This document shows, in pieces, positions 17,492 through 28,775 of a stretch of 55,741 nucleotides of DNA. Positions within the stretch are counted from its first letter, which is position 1; each line of letters starts with the position of its first letter. Source of the DNA: Frankiaceae bacterium. GTDB taxonomy: Bacteria; Actinomycetota; Actinomycetes; JADGOV01. The stretch lies in NCBI GenBank assembly GCA_017882785.1, contig JADGOV010000007.1, positions 1 through 55,741 of the forward strand, written 5' to 3'. The notes below the pieces were generated by a model, which was given only the letters and a program-made list of their open reading frames with translations, was not told where the DNA came from and ran no database searches. The position numbers were made by a program, and so were the translations under genes.

Positions 17492-18511
17492 CTACAGCCG
17501 CTCGTCTTCGGCGTACGCCGTGTCGTAGTCATCGGCGCTGTAGGTGTCCACGACGTTGCTCGGGTCGAAGCCGGGGGGCGAGTCCTTGAGCGAAAGGCCC
17601 ATGCCCACCAGCTTCATCTTCACCTCGTCGATGGACTTCGCGCCGAAGTTGCGGATGTCGAGCAGATCCGCCTCGCTGCGGGACACCAGCTCACCCACAC
17701 TGTGGATGCCTTCACGCTTGAGGCAGTTGTAGGAGCGGACGGTCAGGTCGAGATCCTCGATCGGCAAGGCCAGATCGGCGGCCAACGCCGCCTGGTCAGG
17801 GGACGGGCCGATCTCGATGGAGTCGATGGCCTGGTTGAGCTCGGCCGCCAGCCCGAACAGCCCGACCAGCGTCTTGCCGGCGCTGGCGATCGCATCCCGT
17901 GGCAGCAGGGAGCGCTTGGTCTCGACGTCCACGATCAGCCGGTCGAAGTCGGTGCGCTGCTCGACTCGGGTGGCCTCGACTTTGTAGGTGACCTTGAGCA
18001 CCGGTGAGTAGATCGAGTCGATCGGAATCTCGCCGATCGGCTGGCCGGTCTGCTTGTTCTGCGCCGCGGAGACGTAGCCTCGACCGCGCTCGACGGTCAG
18101 CTCGATCTCGACCTTGGCCTTGCCGTTGAGCGTCGCGAGGTGCAGGTCCGGGTTGTGCACCTCGACACCGGCCGGCGGCGCGATGTCGGCCGCGGTCACC
18201 TCGCCGGGGCCCTGCTTGCGCAGGTACATCACCACCGGCTCGTCCTGCTCGCTGGAAACCACGAGCTCCTTGACGTTGAGGATGACTTCGGTGACGTCTT
18301 CCTTGACCCCCTCCAAGGTCTGGAACTCGTGCAGCGCGCCGGCGACCTTGATCTTCGTTACTGCTGCTCCGGGGATGGAGGAGAGCAGCGTCCGGCGCAG
18401 GGAATTGCCGAGGGTGTAGCCGAACCCCGGCTCGAGCGGCTCGATGATGAAACGGGCACGCGAGTCATCGACCGTCTCCTCGGACAGGGACGGCCGTTGG
18501 GCGATGAGCAA
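17492..18511 (-). CDS. rpoA: DNA-directed RNA polymerase subunit alpha
   Basis: [12 protein letters not shown]...[33 protein letters not shown]-terminal domain [20 protein letters not shown]. Confidence 0.97.
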   Translation of the reverse strand: MLIAQRPSLSEETVDDSRARFIIEPLEPGFGYTLGNSLRRTLLSSIPGAAVTKIKVAGALHEFQTLEGVKEDVTEVILNVKELVVSSEQDEPVVMYLRKQGPGEVTAADIAPPAGVEVHNPDLHLATLNGKAKVEIELTVERGRGYVSAAQNKQTGQPIGEIPIDSIYSPVLKVTYKVEATRVEQRTDFDRLIVDVETKRSLLPRDAIASAGKTLVGLFGLAAELNQAIDSIEIGPSPDQAALAADLALPIEDLDLTVRSYNCLKREGIHSVGELVSRSEADLLDIRNFGAKSIDEVKMKLVGMGLSLKDSPPGFDPSNVVDTYSADDYDTAYAEDERL

Positions 18512-18587
18512 TGGATCTCCTCATGTCGGGACGCCCGCTATTTGACGTCCACCGGGAACTGCTGACTGCGATGGTGCTGGTGGTCTG

Positions 18588-19214
18588 CTACTTCGAGTAC
18601 AACTCGACGATCAGTTGCTCTTGCACTGGTGTGTCGATGACACCACGGCTGGGTAGCGCGTGCACGAGGATGCGCATGCGGTTGGCGATGACTTCCAACC
18701 ACGCCGGCACCGTACGGCTGCCGGCCTCGGCCCGGGCGATGACGAACGGATCGAGCTCGAGCGAGGCCGGCCGCACCTGGACGATGTCGCTCTCGCTGAC
18801 CAGGTAGGACGGGATGTCCACCTTGCCACCGTTGACCACGATGTGCCCGTGACTGACCAGCTGGCGAGCCTGATCTCGACTGTGCGCCCAGCCGGCCCGG
18901 TAGATGACGTTGTCCAGCCGCCGTTCGAGCAGCTGCAGGAGGTTCTCACCGGTCTTGCCGGTGCGTCGGTTCGCCTCCTCGTAATAGCTGCGGAACTGCT
19001 TCTCATACACCCCGTAGATCCGGGCGCACTTCTGCTTCTCGCGCTTCTGCAGCAGGTATTCGGAGTCCTTCGTGCGACCCCGACCGTGCTCACCGGGCGG
19101 ATACGGCCGAATTTCGATCGGGCACTTCGGCGACTCGCACTTGGAACCCTTGAGGAACAGCTTCATCTTCTCCCGGCGGCAGCGCCTACAGTCCGCGCCG
19201 GTGTACCTACCCAC
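18588..19214 (-). CDS. rpsD: 30S ribosomal protein S4 (zinc-ribbon form)
   Basis: MGRYTGADCRRCRREKMKLFLKGSKCESPKCPIE...SHGHIVVNGGKVDIPSYLV. Confidence 0.96.
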   Translation of the reverse strand: MGRYTGADCRRCRREKMKLFLKGSKCESPKCPIEIRPYPPGEHGRGRTKDSEYLLQKREKQKCARIYGVYEKQFRSYYEEANRRTGKTGENLLQLLERRLDNVIYRAGWAHSRDQARQLVSHGHIVVNGGKVDIPSYLVSESDIVQVRPASLELDPFVIARAEAGSRTVPAWLEVIANRMRILVHALPSRGVIDTPVQEQLIVELYSK

Positions 19215-19217
19215 TAC

Positions 19218-19619
19218 TCAAACCCTCCGTCGCTTCGGCGGCCGGCACCCGTTGTGCGGTGTCGGGGTGACGTCCTGGATGGCGCCCACCTCCAGGCCGG
19301 TCGCCTGCAGAGAGCGGATGGCGGTCTCCCGTCCGGAGCCGGGGCCCTTGACGAAGACGTCCACCTTGCGCATGCCGTGCTCCTGGGCTTTGCGCGCAGC
19401 CGCCTCGGCAGCCATCTGCGCCGCGAAGGGCGTCGACTTGCGGGAACCCTTGAAGCCAACGTGGCCGGCGCTCGCCCAGGCGATGACGTTGCCCCCCGGA
19501 TCGGTAATGGACACGATGGTGTTGTTGAAGGTGCTCTTGATGTGCGCATGCCCGTGGGCAATGTTCTTCCGCTCCTTGCGGCGTACTTTCTTCACGCCGG
19601 TGCGGGACTTGGGAGGCAT
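19218..19619 (-). CDS. rpsK: 30S ribosomal protein S11
   Basis: [28 protein letters not shown]...[18 protein letters not shown]. Confidence 0.97.
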   Translation of the reverse strand: MPPKSRTGVKKVRRKERKNIAHGHAHIKSTFNNTIVSITDPGGNVIAWASAGHVGFKGSRKSTPFAAQMAAEAAARKAQEHGMRKVDVFVKGPGSGRETAIRSLQATGLEVGAIQDVTPTPHNGCRPPKRRRV

Positions 19620-19657
19620 CTACCGGTAGCTCCTGGCTGTCGTGTGCGCGGAGGGAC

Positions 19658-20038
19658 TCACTTCTTGCCGACCTTCTTCTTGCCGGCGATCGCCCGTCGC
19701 GGACCCTTCCGCGTGCGGGCATTGGTGTGCGTGCGCTGGCCGTGAACCGGCAGGCCGCGGCGGTGCCGGATGCCTTCGTAACAGCCGATCTCGATCTTGC
19801 GGCGGATGTCGGAGGCGACTTCGCGGCGAAGGTCACCCTCGATGCGGTAGTTCTCCTCGATCCAGTCCCGCAACCTGAGGACGTCCTCGTCCGACAGGTC
19901 CCGAGAACGCAGATCCGGGCTGACCCCGGTTCCGGCCAGCGTGGCGGCGGCCCTGGTGCGGCCGATGCCGTAGATGTAGGTAAGCGCGACTTCCATGCGC
20001 TTGTCGCGCGGGAGGTCGACGCCGACGAGTCGGGCCAT
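19658..20038 (-). CDS. rpsM: 30S ribosomal protein S13
   Basis: [30 protein letters not shown]...[22 protein letters not shown]. Confidence 0.97.
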   Translation of the reverse strand: MARLVGVDLPRDKRMEVALTYIYGIGRTRAAATLAGTGVSPDLRSRDLSDEDVLRLRDWIEENYRIEGDLRREVASDIRRKIEIGCYEGIRHRRGLPVHGQRTHTNARTRKGPRRAIAGKKKVGKK

Positions 20039-20179
20039 GGGCGATCGTGCTCCTCTACTTGCACTCGGAGGTCCTACGCTGCCCGGCCCGCGCCTGCCCA
20101 GGCACGGCCCCAGCCTCCGACCGGGGGTGGCGTCGAACCGAGGTTGCGGGTCGACGTTCGGGAAACGATGGAGCGTCTG

Positions 20180-20293
20180 CTATCCCTGCCGCTGCTTGTG
20201 CCGCAGGTTGTCGCAGATCACCATGACCCGTCCGTGACGACGGATCACCTTGCACTTGTCACAGATCTTCTTGACGCTCGGTTTGACCTTCAT
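20180..20293 (-). CDS. rpmJ: 50S ribosomal protein L36
   Basis: [37 protein letters not shown]. Confidence 0.96.
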   Translation of the reverse strand: MKVKPSVKKICDKCKVIRRHGRVMVICDNLRHKQRQG

Positions 20294-20300
20294 CGGACTC

Positions 20301-20522
20301 TCACTTGTACCGGTAGACGATACGACCACGCGACAGGTCGTACGGACTGAGCTCCACCACGACACGGTCTTCGGGGAGGATGCGGATGTAGTGCTGACGC
20401 ATCTTGCCGCTGATGTGGGCGAGCACCCGGTGGCCGTTGGCCAACTCCACTCGGAACATCGCGTTGGGCAGCGGCTCGACGACGCGGCCCTCGATCTCGA
20501 TGGCCCCTTCCTTCTTGGCCAC
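20301..20522 (-). CDS. infA: Translation initiation factor IF-1
   Basis: (V)[75 protein letters not shown] start. Confidence 0.96.
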   Translation of the reverse strand: MAKKEGAIEIEGRVVEPLPNAMFRVELANGHRVLAHISGKMRQHYIRILPEDRVVVELSPYDLSRGRIVYRYK

Positions 20523-20619
20523 AATCCTCCTGCTTCGCCAACCGGATATGAACGGTCCGCGGACGAGCCGGAGCCCCTCCGCGAAAGCGGAGGCAGCCGG
20601 ACGTACGGACCAAGGGATG

Positions 20620-20649
20620 AGTCTACGTGCAGAACCGCGTTTCGGCCAA
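20620..20649 (-). promoter_or_regulatory. Candidate promoter for infA-rpmJ-rpsM operon: TTGGCC-N18-TAGACT
   Basis: -35 20644-20649, -10 20620-20625 on minus strand, 18-bp spacer. Confidence 0.5.
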
Positions 20650-20702
20650 CCGAGGCGCCGCGGCAACGTACGCTGCCGCCTCGCGGATCCCGCTGTGCCG
20701 GA

Positions 20703-21164
20703 CTAGCCGTGCCGGCGCTGATCGTGCCCGTTGGGTGGACCGCCACGACTCGGACCACGAATCGCCTGACCAATGAGCACGATCCCCCAGGGGCCGATGA
20801 TCCAGATCGGCCAGAAACTGGACGGGTGGCCGCTGACCAGCCAGATCAGGACACAGATCGCCGACGTGGTGGCATAGGAGGCCAGCTGGACCCGCCAGAG
20901 CACGCTCGGTTCCCTGGCCGGGCGGGTCGCCACGGGGCGTCGGCTGTCTGAGCCACTCACCGGCACCGGCAGCGCGTACCCGCCCGGATCCTGGGGCAGG
21001 TCGGCGAGGAGGTCGGCGAGGTCCCCCATGGTGCGGGCCGCGAAGGCCTGGGACAGTCGCTCGTCGAACTCCTCCGGACTCAGCCGCCCCTCGGCGAAAT
21101 GCCGGCGCAGAGCATCGGCGGCCCGATCCCGATCGGTGTCACCGACTCGAACGTTGCGATCCAC
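20703..21164 (-). CDS. DUF1707 (SHOCT-like) domain membrane protein
   Basis: [53 protein letters not shown] plus two TM helices. Confidence 0.85.
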   Translation of the reverse strand: MDRNVRVGDTDRDRAADALRRHFAEGRLSPEEFDERLSQAFAARTMGDLADLLADLPQDPGGYALPVPVSGSDSRRPVATRPAREPSVLWRVQLASYATTSAICVLIWLVSGHPSSFWPIWIIGPWGIVLIGQAIRGPSRGGPPNGHDQRRHG

Positions 21165-21259
21165 GCCAGCCCGTCCCCAGCCCGTCCTGCCCTGACTTGT
21201 CACTCGCTGCTGCCGCTGACCTGATGCAGAGCTGTCAGCGAACAGTACCCCGACGACAG

Positions 21260-22078
21260 CTAGCCGGTGGCGGCCAGCAGCGGAGCCAGCCGGGCGGCAC
21301 CGCCGTCGAGGGCGGTCAGCACCCACGGACCGTCCTCGGTGAGGGTGAAGGTGTGCTCGAAGTGCGCGGACGCGGCGCTGTCGGCCGTCACGACCGTCCA
21401 CTGGTCATCGAGAACCCGCGTCGCCTTCGTGCCGAGATTGACCATGGGTTCGACGGCGAGGACGAGGCCCCGCACGAGCTTGGGCCCGCGACCCGGGCCC
21501 TTGGGCGCGAAGTTGTAGACCTGCGGATCCTGGTGCATCTCGGTGCCGATGCCGTGGCCGACGTATTCCTCCACGATGCCCCAGCTGCCACCGAGCGGGT
21601 GCGGCTGGGCGCGAACGTAGCTCTCCACCGCGTGCGAGATGTCGCTGAGCCGGCCACCGAGGCGCGCCGCGGCGAAGCCGTGCCACAGTGATTCCTCACA
21701 CACCCGGAGCAGCTCGAGGAGTTCCGCGGGGACCTGGCCGACCGGCACGGTGATGGCCGCGTCGCCGTGGTAACCCTCGATGATCGCGCCGAAGTCGATG
21801 GAGACCACGTCACCGTCGCGCAGGACCTTCGCGCGACTCGGGATGCCGTGCACGATCTCCTCGTTGACCGAGGAGCAGATCACTGCCGGGAAGCCGTGGT
21901 AGCCGAGGAACGACGGCGTCGCGCCCTCGCTGGCCAGCGCCTCGCGGGCGACCGCGTCCAGATCGGCGGTGCTGACACCCGGCGCGACCGCCGCCCGCAG
22001 CGTCTCCAGCGTGCGGGCCACGACCAACCCCGCCCGGCGCATCACCGCGATCTCGGCGTCGGTCTTGATCTGGATCAT
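21260..22078 (-). CDS. map: Methionine aminopeptidase type I
   Basis: MIQIKTDAEIAVMRRAG, CSSVNEEIVHGIP, GDVVSIDFGAIIEGYHGDAA, GHGIGTEMHQDP, VEPMV. Confidence 0.95.
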   Translation of the reverse strand: MIQIKTDAEIAVMRRAGLVVARTLETLRAAVAPGVSTADLDAVAREALASEGATPSFLGYHGFPAVICSSVNEEIVHGIPSRAKVLRDGDVVSIDFGAIIEGYHGDAAITVPVGQVPAELLELLRVCEESLWHGFAAARLGGRLSDISHAVESYVRAQPHPLGGSWGIVEEYVGHGIGTEMHQDPQVYNFAPKGPGRGPKLVRGLVLAVEPMVNLGTKATRVLDDQWTVVTADSAASAHFEHTFTLTEDGPWVLTALDGGAARLAPLLAATG

Positions 22079-22108
22079 CGGGCTGCGTCGTCTCCGTAGT
22101 CGCATGGG

Positions 22109-22762
22109 TCAATGGGCGTATCGCCGAAGCGCGGCGATGGCCCGCTCCGTCACGTCGTCCACCGGCCCAGTGGCGTCGATTCCCACCAGGATGCCCTTGT
22201 CGGCGTAGTAGGAGACCAGCGGCGAGGTCTGCTCGGCGTAGACCACCAGCCGATGCCTGATCGTCTCCTCCTTGTCGTCGTCCCGCTGGAAGAGCGGGCC
22301 ACCACATCCGTCGCAGATGTCCTCGGTCGTGGGCGGTTCGAAGTCGATGTGCCAGATGCGACCGCACTGCCGACAGGTCCGGCGGCCGGAGAGCCGCCGC
22401 ACCACCTCGTCGTCGTCGACGACCATCTCCAGTACAGCGTCGACCCCACCGCCGAGGTCGAGCAGGAGGGTGTCGAGCACGCGAGCCTGCGGCAGGTTGC
22501 GCGGGAAGCCGTCGAGCAGGAACCCCTTGACCGCATCGTCTTCGGCCAGCCGGTCACGCACCATCTGGATGGTCACCTCATCCGGCACCAGGTCGCCGGC
22601 GTCCATGAACGCCTTGGCCTGCATGCCGAGTGGCGTGCCCTGACCCACATTGGCCCGGAAGATGTCGCCAGTGGAGATCTTGGGCACGATCAGGTACTGG
22701 GCAACGTACTGGGCCTGGGTTCCCTTGCCCGCCCCAGGCGGCCCGACGAGGACGAGTCGCAC
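22109..22762 (-). CDS. adk: Adenylate kinase
   Basis: [29 protein letters not shown], zinc lid CRQCGRIWH...CDGCGG; GTG start. Confidence 0.96.
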   Translation of the reverse strand: MRLVLVGPPGAGKGTQAQYVAQYLIVPKISTGDIFRANVGQGTPLGMQAKAFMDAGDLVPDEVTIQMVRDRLAEDDAVKGFLLDGFPRNLPQARVLDTLLLDLGGGVDAVLEMVVDDDEVVRRLSGRRTCRQCGRIWHIDFEPPTTEDICDGCGGPLFQRDDDKEETIRHRLVVYAEQTSPLVSYYADKGILVGIDATGPVDDVTERAIAALRRYAH

Positions 22763-24057
22763 TAGCGGAGGAAACCCTCGTAGTTACGCAACATCAGCTG
22801 GCTCTCGATCTGCTTGACCGTGTCCAGCCCGACGCCGACCAGAATGAGCACAGCGGTGCCTCCGAACGGGAACTGGTTGGCGTTGCTGCCTGGCAGCAGG
22901 GCCAACGCGAGGTAGGGAATGATCGCGATGGTCCCGAGATACATGGCGCCGGGCAGGGTGATGCGGTCGAGGACGTACTTGAGGTATTCAGCGGTCGGCC
23001 GGCCGGGGCGGATGCCGGGTACGAAACCACCGTATTTCTTCATGTTGTCCGCGACCTCCTCCGGATTGAAGGTGATCGCCACATAGAAGAAAGCGAAGCC
23101 GATGATCAGCAGGAAGTACGTCAGCAGGTAGACGGGGCTGTCGGTTCTGACCAGGTACTGGCCGACGAACTTCTTGAAGGTCTCATTGGACCAGACGTTC
23201 GACAGGAGCTGCGGCAGGTAGAGCAGGGACGAGGCAAAGATCACCGGGATGACGCCGGCCTGATTGACCTTCATCGGCAGGTAGGTGGAGGTACCGCCGT
23301 ACATCCGCCGCCCGATCATCCTCTTGGCGTACTGCACCGGGATGCGGCGTTGCCCCTGCTCCATGAAGACGATGCAGGCCACGATGACCACACCCATCGC
23401 CAGCACCAGCCCGAAGGCGAACCCACCGCTGACCTTAAGGATGTTGTTGCCCTCGGCCGGCAGTCGGGAGGCGATCGAGGTGAAGATCAAGATGGACATG
23501 CCGTTGCCGATGCCGCGATCGGTGATGAGCTCGCCGATCCACATCACCACGGCCGTGCCAGCGGTCATCGTGATGACGAGAGTGGAGACCCGGAACACCG
23601 ACGTGTCCGGCAGGATGGCCCGGTTGCAGCCCTGGAACAGGTTGCCACTGCGGGCCAGCGCTGCGATCCCGGTGGACTGCAGGATGGCCAACGCCACCGT
23701 GAGGTAGCGGGTGTACTGGGTCATCTTGTTCTGGCCGGACTGACCCTCCTGCTTGAGTCGCTCCAGTCGGGGGATGACCACGACCAACAATTGGATGATG
23801 ATGCTGGCGGTGATGTACGGCATGATGCCGAGGGCAAAGATCGACAGCTGCAGCAGCGCGCCGCCACTGAAGAGGTTGACCAGCGTGTAGAGGCCGCTGC
23901 CCTGGGTCTCCTTGATGCAGGCGTTGATCGCCTTGTAGTCCACCCCCGGCGACGGCACGACCGAACCCAACCGGTAGAGCGCGATCATGGCGAGGACGAA
24001 CAGCATCTTGCGCCGGAGGTCGGGGGTGCGGAAGGCCCGGGCGAAGGCTGTGAGCAC
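22762..24057 (-). CDS. secY: Protein translocase subunit SecY
   Basis: [39 protein letters not shown]...[33 protein letters not shown]. Confidence 0.96.
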   Translation of the reverse strand: MLTAFARAFRTPDLRRKMLFVLAMIALYRLGSVVPSPGVDYKAINACIKETQGSGLYTLVNLFSGGALLQLSIFALGIMPYITASIIIQLLVVVIPRLERLKQEGQSGQNKMTQYTRYLTVALAILQSTGIAALARSGNLFQGCNRAILPDTSVFRVSTLVITMTAGTAVVMWIGELITDRGIGNGMSILIFTSIASRLPAEGNNILKVSGGFAFGLVLAMGVVIVACIVFMEQGQRRIPVQYAKRMIGRRMYGGTSTYLPMKVNQAGVIPVIFASSLLYLPQLLSNVWSNETFKKFVGQYLVRTDSPVYLLTYFLLIIGFAFFYVAITFNPEEVADNMKKYGGFVPGIRPGRPTAEYLKYVLDRITLPGAMYLGTIAIIPYLALALLPGSNANQFPFGGTAVLILVGVGLDTVKQIESQLMLRNYEGFLR

Positions 24058-24169
24058 GTCTCCTCCTCCAGGCTCGCGACCCCGGGTCAACGGGACAGAC
24101 GATGTGGATAGTCCGATGTTCCCACGTCCCCCGCCGCCCAGGGAACTCTAACAGCCGCTCCAACCCCGG

Positions 24170-24610
24170 CTAGACCACCGTGACGGTACCTCCAGCGGCA
24201 ACGATCTTCTCGCGGGCACTCGCCGAGAAGGCGTTCGCGGTGACCTGCCACGACACGGAAACGTCCCCATCACCCAAGATCTTGACCGGCCGGTCGCGAC
24301 GCACCGCACCGACGCTGACCAGATCGTCAAGGCCGACCGTCCCACCCTGGGGGTAGAGCGTGCCCAGCCGGTCGAGGTTGATGACCTGGTATTCCACCCG
24401 GAAGCGGTTGGTGAAGCCCTTCAGCTTCGGCAGCCGCATGTGCAACGGCATCTGGCCGCCCTCGAAGTTCGGTGGAGTGTTCTTGCGGGCGCCGGTGCCT
24501 TTCGTACCGCGGCCGGCGGTCTTCCCCTTCGACCCGGTGCCTCGACCGACCCGGGTCTTCGCCGTCTTGGCTCCGGGGGCCGGGCGCAGGTGGTGCACCT
24601 TGAGCGTCAT
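24170..24610 (-). CDS. rplO: 50S ribosomal protein L15
   Basis: [38 protein letters not shown]...[18 protein letters not shown]. Confidence 0.97.
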   Translation of the reverse strand: MTLKVHHLRPAPGAKTAKTRVGRGTGSKGKTAGRGTKGTGARKNTPPNFEGGQMPLHMRLPKLKGFTNRFRVEYQVINLDRLGTLYPQGGTVGLDDLVSVGAVRRDRPVKILGDGDVSVSWQVTANAFSASAREKIVAAGGTVTVV

Positions 24611-24792
24611 GCGTCTACCTCCTCGACGACGACGAGGTGCGCCACTGCGGTGATCATCCCGCGGATCTCGGGACGGTCCTCCTTGACGACCACGTCACGA
24701 ATCCGTTTGAGACCGAGCGCGCGCAGAGTTGCCCGCTGCCGCTCGGTGCCGCCGATGGGCGACCGTCGTTGAGTGACCCGAAGCGTTGCCAT
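24607..24792 (-). CDS. rpmD: 50S ribosomal protein L30
   Basis: [47 protein letters not shown]. Confidence 0.95.
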   Translation of the reverse strand: MATLRVTQRRSPIGGTERQRATLRALGLKRIRDVVVKEDRPEIRGMITAVAHLVVVEEVDA

Positions 24793-24794
24793 CC

Positions 24795-25388
24795 TCAGCC
24801 CCCCGCCGCCCGGGCCCGCAGCATCGCGGCCGGCGCCACGTCCTCCAGCGGCAGCCCGCGCCGGGCGGCCACCTCCTCCGGCCGCACCAGCCCGCGCAGC
24901 GCGGCCACGGTGGCGTGCACGATGTTGATCGGATTGGAGGAGCCGAGCGACTTGGACAGCACGTCATGGATGCCGGCACACTCCAGAACCGCCCGGACCG
25001 GTCCGCCGGCGATGACGCCGGTGCCGGGCGATGCGGGCTTGAGGAGCACGACCCCGGCCGCCGCCTCCCCGGTGATCGGGTGCGGGATGGTGGCCCCGAT
25101 CCGAGGCACCCGGAAGAAGTGCTTCTTCGCCTCCTCGACGCCCTTGGCGATGGCCGCCGGCACCTCCTTCGCCTTGCCGTAGCCGACGCCCACCTGGCCA
25201 TCGCCGTCGCCGACGACGACCAGCGCGGTGAAGCTGAAGCGCCGACCGCCCTTGACCACCTTGGCCACGCGGTTGATCGCTACGACCCGCTCGAGGTAGG
25301 CGTTCTTCTCGGCACCGCCGGCCCCCCGCCCGTCGCGGCGGTCCCGTCGCTCGCCGCCACCGGCGCCGCGACGTTGGGGTCCTGCCAT
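24795..25388 (-). CDS. rpsE: 30S ribosomal protein S5
   Basis: [51 protein letters not shown]. Confidence 0.97.
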   Translation of the reverse strand: MAGPQRRGAGGGERRDRRDGRGAGGAEKNAYLERVVAINRVAKVVKGGRRFSFTALVVVGDGDGQVGVGYGKAKEVPAAIAKGVEEAKKHFFRVPRIGATIPHPITGEAAAGVVLLKPASPGTGVIAGGPVRAVLECAGIHDVLSKSLGSSNPINIVHATVAALRGLVRPEEVAARRGLPLEDVAPAAMLRARAAGG

Positions 25389-25410
25389 TAGGAGCTCCTC
25401 ATAATCATCA

Positions 25411-25440
25411 GGTCCACAGTCATCACGTCCACAGTCATCA
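25411..25440. repeat. 15-bp tandem duplication at the rplR stop (2 copies plus degenerate third)
   Basis: Minus strand TGATGACTGTGGACG TGATGACTGTGGACC TGATGATTATGAG. Confidence 0.9.
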
Positions 25441-25821
25441 GAAGTCCAACCCGCCGCCGCGCGCGCCGTCGGCGAGCGCGGCCACCCGGCCGGAGTATCG
25501 GTTTCCGCCGCGGTCGAAGACCACCGCGCCGATGCCGGCCTTCGTGGCCCGCTCAGCCACCAACGCGCCCACCGCCCGTGCCTTGGCCTTCTTGTCCCCG
25601 GTTGCGGCCCGCAGCGTGGGGTCCAACGTGGATGCCGAGACCAGCGTGTGACCGGCGAGGTCGTCCACGACCTGGGCGTAGATGTGCCGCGCGGAGCGGG
25701 TGACGACCAACCGGGGACGGCTCGTCGTCCCGGAGACGCGCTTGCGCACCCTGAGGTGCCGCCGGGCCCGGTGCACTCGGCGACGGGCCGCGACACTCGT
25801 CCGTGTCGAACCTGCCATCAC
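25438..25821 (-). CDS. rplR: 50S ribosomal protein L18
   Basis: [43 protein letters not shown]...[26 protein letters not shown]. Confidence 0.96.
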   Translation of the reverse strand: MMAGSTRTSVAARRRVHRARRHLRVRKRVSGTTSRPRLVVTRSARHIYAQVVDDLAGHTLVSASTLDPTLRAATGDKKAKARAVGALVAERATKAGIGAVVFDRGGNRYSGRVAALADGARGGGLDF

Positions 25822-26354
25822 TTGCCTGCCTTTCCAACCTTGCGGCGGACGACTTCACCCTGGTAGCGCACGCCCTTGCCCTTGTACGGCTCCGGCTTGC
25901 GCAGCTTGCGGATGTTCGCCGCGGTCTCCCCCACCTGCTGCTTGTCGATGCCGCGCACGACGAAGCGGGTCGGGGCCTGCACCTCGAAGGTGATCCCCTC
26001 CGGGGCGCTGACGTGGATCGGGTGGGAGAAACCGAGGGCGAATTCGAGATCGTTACCCCGGGCCTGCACCCGGTACCCGGTACCCACGATCTCCATGGTC
26101 TTGGCGTAACCGTCGGTGACGCCGGTCACCATGTTGGCCACCAGAGTGCGCGAGAGCCCATGCAACGCCCTGGACCGACTCTCATCGTCCGGTCGCTCGA
26201 TGAGCAGCACACCGGCCTCGGCGCGCACGGTGATGGGCTCGGACACGGCGTGATGCAGGACACCCTTCGGTCCGGTCACCGTCACCGTCTGTTCGGTGAT
26301 GTCAATCTGCACACCGGCTGGAACCGGAATCGGCAGTCTGCCAATACGAGACAC
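25818..26354 (-). CDS. rplF: 50S ribosomal protein L6
   Basis: [19 protein letters not shown]...[19 protein letters not shown]...[14 protein letters not shown]. Confidence 0.97.
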   Translation of the reverse strand: MSRIGRLPIPVPAGVQIDITEQTVTVTGPKGVLHHAVSEPITVRAEAGVLLIERPDDESRSRALHGLSRTLVANMVTGVTDGYAKTMEIVGTGYRVQARGNDLEFALGFSHPIHVSAPEGITFEVQAPTRFVVRGIDKQQVGETAANIRKLRKPEPYKGKGVRYQGEVVRRKVGKAGK

Positions 26355-26366
26355 GTCAGCTCCTGC

Positions 26367-26774
26367 TCACCAGACGTAGGCGAGGACTTCCCCGCCCACG
26401 CCACGCTTCTGGCACTGCCGGTCGGTCAGCAGGCCACCGGATGTCGAGATGATGGCCACTCCGAGGCCGCCGAGTACCCGCGGAAGGCCGCCGGCCTTGG
26501 CGTACACGCGGAGCCCCGGCTTGGATATCCGCCGCACGCCGGCGATCGTCCGCTCCCGGTTGGGTCCGTACTTCAGATCCACCACGAGCGAGCGGCCCAC
26601 GGCCCCCTCGGCCGGTTCCTCGACCCGCCAACCGGCGATGTAGCCCTCCTGCTGCAGGATCTCGGCGATCCGCGTCTTGATCTTGGAGTACGGCATAGGC
26701 ACGTCATCGTGGTAGGCCCGGTTGGCGTTGCGCAGACGGGTGAGCATGTCGGCGATGGGATCGGTCATGGTCAT
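26367..26774 (-). CDS. rpsH: 30S ribosomal protein S8
   Basis: [33 protein letters not shown]...[31 protein letters not shown]. Confidence 0.97.
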   Translation of the reverse strand: MTMTDPIADMLTRLRNANRAYHDDVPMPYSKIKTRIAEILQQEGYIAGWRVEEPAEGAVGRSLVVDLKYGPNRERTIAGVRRISKPGLRVYAKAGGLPRVLGGLGVAIISTSGGLLTDRQCQKRGVGGEVLAYVW

Positions 26775-26889
26775 CGTGGGCTGACTGCCTTTCTCACCGC
26801 GGTTCCCACGTGCGCGACGTGGGCCTTCGGCGAAGAGCGCGGGGATAGGTCTGAGGGGATGAGGACCTGAGAGGTCAGCAAGGACACGG

Positions 26890-27075
26890 CTACCAGGAGC
26901 TCTTGGTAACGCCGGGCAGTTCCCCGGCGTGCGCCATCTGGCGGACGCAGATACGGCACAACCCAAAGACACGGTAGACGGCTCGGGGCCGGCCGCAGCG
27001 CTGGCAGCGGGTATAGCCACGCACCTTGAACTTCGGTGTGCGGGCGGCCTTGACGACTAGTCCGGTCTTAGCCAC
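26890..27075 (-). CDS. rpsZ: 30S ribosomal protein S14 type Z (zinc form)
   Basis: [61 protein letters not shown]. Confidence 0.97.
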   Translation of the reverse strand: MAKTGLVVKAARTPKFKVRGYTRCQRCGRPRAVYRVFGLCRICVRQMAHAGELPGVTKSSW

Positions 27076-27147
27076 GGCAGGCTGCCGGGCGGGAAGTCGG
27101 CAGAAGTACGGAGGGTGCCGGGGATGTTGGGGGTAGTACAGCCATTG

Positions 27148-27753
27148 TCAGGACTCCTTGAAGGGGAAGCCGAGGAGCCGGAGCAGGGCTCGGCCCTCGT
27201 CGTCGTTACGGGCGCTCGTCACGACCGTGATGTCCATGCCGCGCACGCGGTCAACCGTGTCCTGGTTGATCTCGTGGAACATGGACTGCTCGGTGAGACC
27301 GAAGGTGTAGTTCCCGCTGCCGTCGAACTGTCGGGGCGAGAGTCCCCGAAAGTCCCGGATCCGGGGCAGGGCCACGGTGAGCAGTCGGTCGAGGAACTCC
27401 CACATCCGATCACCGCGCAGGGTGACGTGGGCGCCGATCGGCATGCCCTCCCGCAGCTTGAACTGCGCGATCGACTTCTTCGCGCGCGCCATCGCGGGCT
27501 TCTGCCCGGTGATCGCGGTCAGGTCACGCACCGCGCCGTCCATGAGCTTGGCGTCCCGGGCGGCCTCACCGACACCCATGTTGACGACGATCTTGTCAAG
27601 TCCGGGGACCTGCATGACGCTGGCGTAGCCGAATTGCTCGCGCAATTGGCCGACCAGCTCCTCGCGGTAGCGCTGCTTGAGTCGGGGAAGCGTTCGCGGC
27701 TCCCGCGGCGCGGCGCCGCCTGCCCCGGAACTTGCCGCGATCGTCACGCTCAC
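27148..27753 (-). CDS. rplE: 50S ribosomal protein L5
   Basis: [42 protein letters not shown]...[27 protein letters not shown]. Confidence 0.97.
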   Translation of the reverse strand: MSVTIAASSGAGGAAPREPRTLPRLKQRYREELVGQLREQFGYASVMQVPGLDKIVVNMGVGEAARDAKLMDGAVRDLTAITGQKPAMARAKKSIAQFKLREGMPIGAHVTLRGDRMWEFLDRLLTVALPRIRDFRGLSPRQFDGSGNYTFGLTEQSMFHEINQDTVDRVRGMDITVVTSARNDDEGRALLRLLGFPFKES

Positions 27754-28100
27754 AGCACACCTCCGCAGCGCTTGCAGACCCGCGCGTTCGCGCCGTCCTC
27801 TCGGCGGTGGGCCACCCGGGTGCGCTTGTTGCAGTGCGGGCAGACGACCATGACGTTGCTCCGGTGCACCGGGGCTTCCTGGGTCACGATGCCGCCGGAC
27901 TGGGCGCCTCGGGTCGTCGTGGTCACCTTGGTGTGCTTCTTGATCCGGTTGACACCCTCGACCAGGACCTTCACCTGGTCCGGGTAGGTGGCGATCACCC
28001 TTCCCTTGGCCCCCCGGTCCTTGCCGGAGATGACCTGGACGGTGTCGCCCTTCTTCACGGTGAGCCGGCGAGCCGCCGCCTTCACGGAGTGGACAGGCAT
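27750..28100 (-). CDS. rplX: 50S ribosomal protein L24 (with CxxC...CxxC C-terminus)
   Basis: [23 protein letters not shown]...[42 protein letters not shown]. Confidence 0.96.
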   Translation of the reverse strand: MPVHSVKAAARRLTVKKGDTVQVISGKDRGAKGRVIATYPDQVKVLVEGVNRIKKHTKVTTTTRGAQSGGIVTQEAPVHRSNVMVVCPHCNKRTRVAHRREDGANARVCKRCGGVL

Positions 28101-28101
28101 G

Positions 28102-28470
28102 TCAGAGCACCTCCGGCGCCAGCGAAATGATCTTCATGAAACGCTTCTCCCGCAGTTCGCGGCCGACCGGGCCGAAGATCCGGGTGCCGCGCGGGTCCCC
28201 GCCGTCTCGGATGAGCACCGCAGCGTTCTCGTCGAACTTGATGTAGGACCCGTCCGGCCGACGACGCTCCTTGGCCGTGCGGACGATGACCGCCTTGACC
28301 ACGTCACCCTTCTTGACACCGGCGCCGGGCAACGCGTCTTTGACAGTGCCGACAATGATGTCGCCGATACCGGCGTAGCGCCGCCCTGAGCCGCCGAGCA
28401 CCCGGATACAGAGCAGAACCTTGGCTCCGGTGTTGTCCGCGACGCGAACTCGGGATTCCTGCTGGATCAC
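28102..28470 (-). CDS. rplN: 50S ribosomal protein L14
   Basis: [40 protein letters not shown] start. Confidence 0.97.
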   Translation of the reverse strand: MIQQESRVRVADNTGAKVLLCIRVLGGSGRRYAGIGDIIVGTVKDALPGAGVKKGDVVKAVIVRTAKERRRPDGSYIKFDENAAVLIRDGGDPRGTRIFGPVGRELREKRFMKIISLAPEVL

Positions 28471-28775
28471 TTCGCCTTCTCCAGGATCTCCACGACCCGC
28501 CACCGCTTCGTCTTCGACAGCGGCCGGGTCTCCATCAGCAGCACCCGGTCGCCGACGCCGGCGCCGGCCTCGTCATGGGCCTTGAGCTTGCTCGTGCGGC
28601 GGATCGTCTTGCCGTACAGCGGGTGCTGGACACGGTCCTCGACCTCGACGACCACGGTCTTGTCCATCTTGTCGCTGACCACGAGACCGTCGCGGGTCTT
28701 GCGGAAGCGGCGGACGACCGGGCCGACCGCGGCTTGCTGACCGGCCGGCAGCGACTCGGCTATGGACTCGCTCAT
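28467..28775 (-). CDS. rpsQ: 30S ribosomal protein S17
   Basis: [45 protein letters not shown]. Confidence 0.96.
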   Translation of the reverse strand: MSESIAESLPAGQQAAVGPVVRRFRKTRDGLVVSDKMDKTVVVEVEDRVQHPLYGKTIRRTSKLKAHDEAGAGVGDRVLLMETRPLSKTKRWRVVEILEKAK

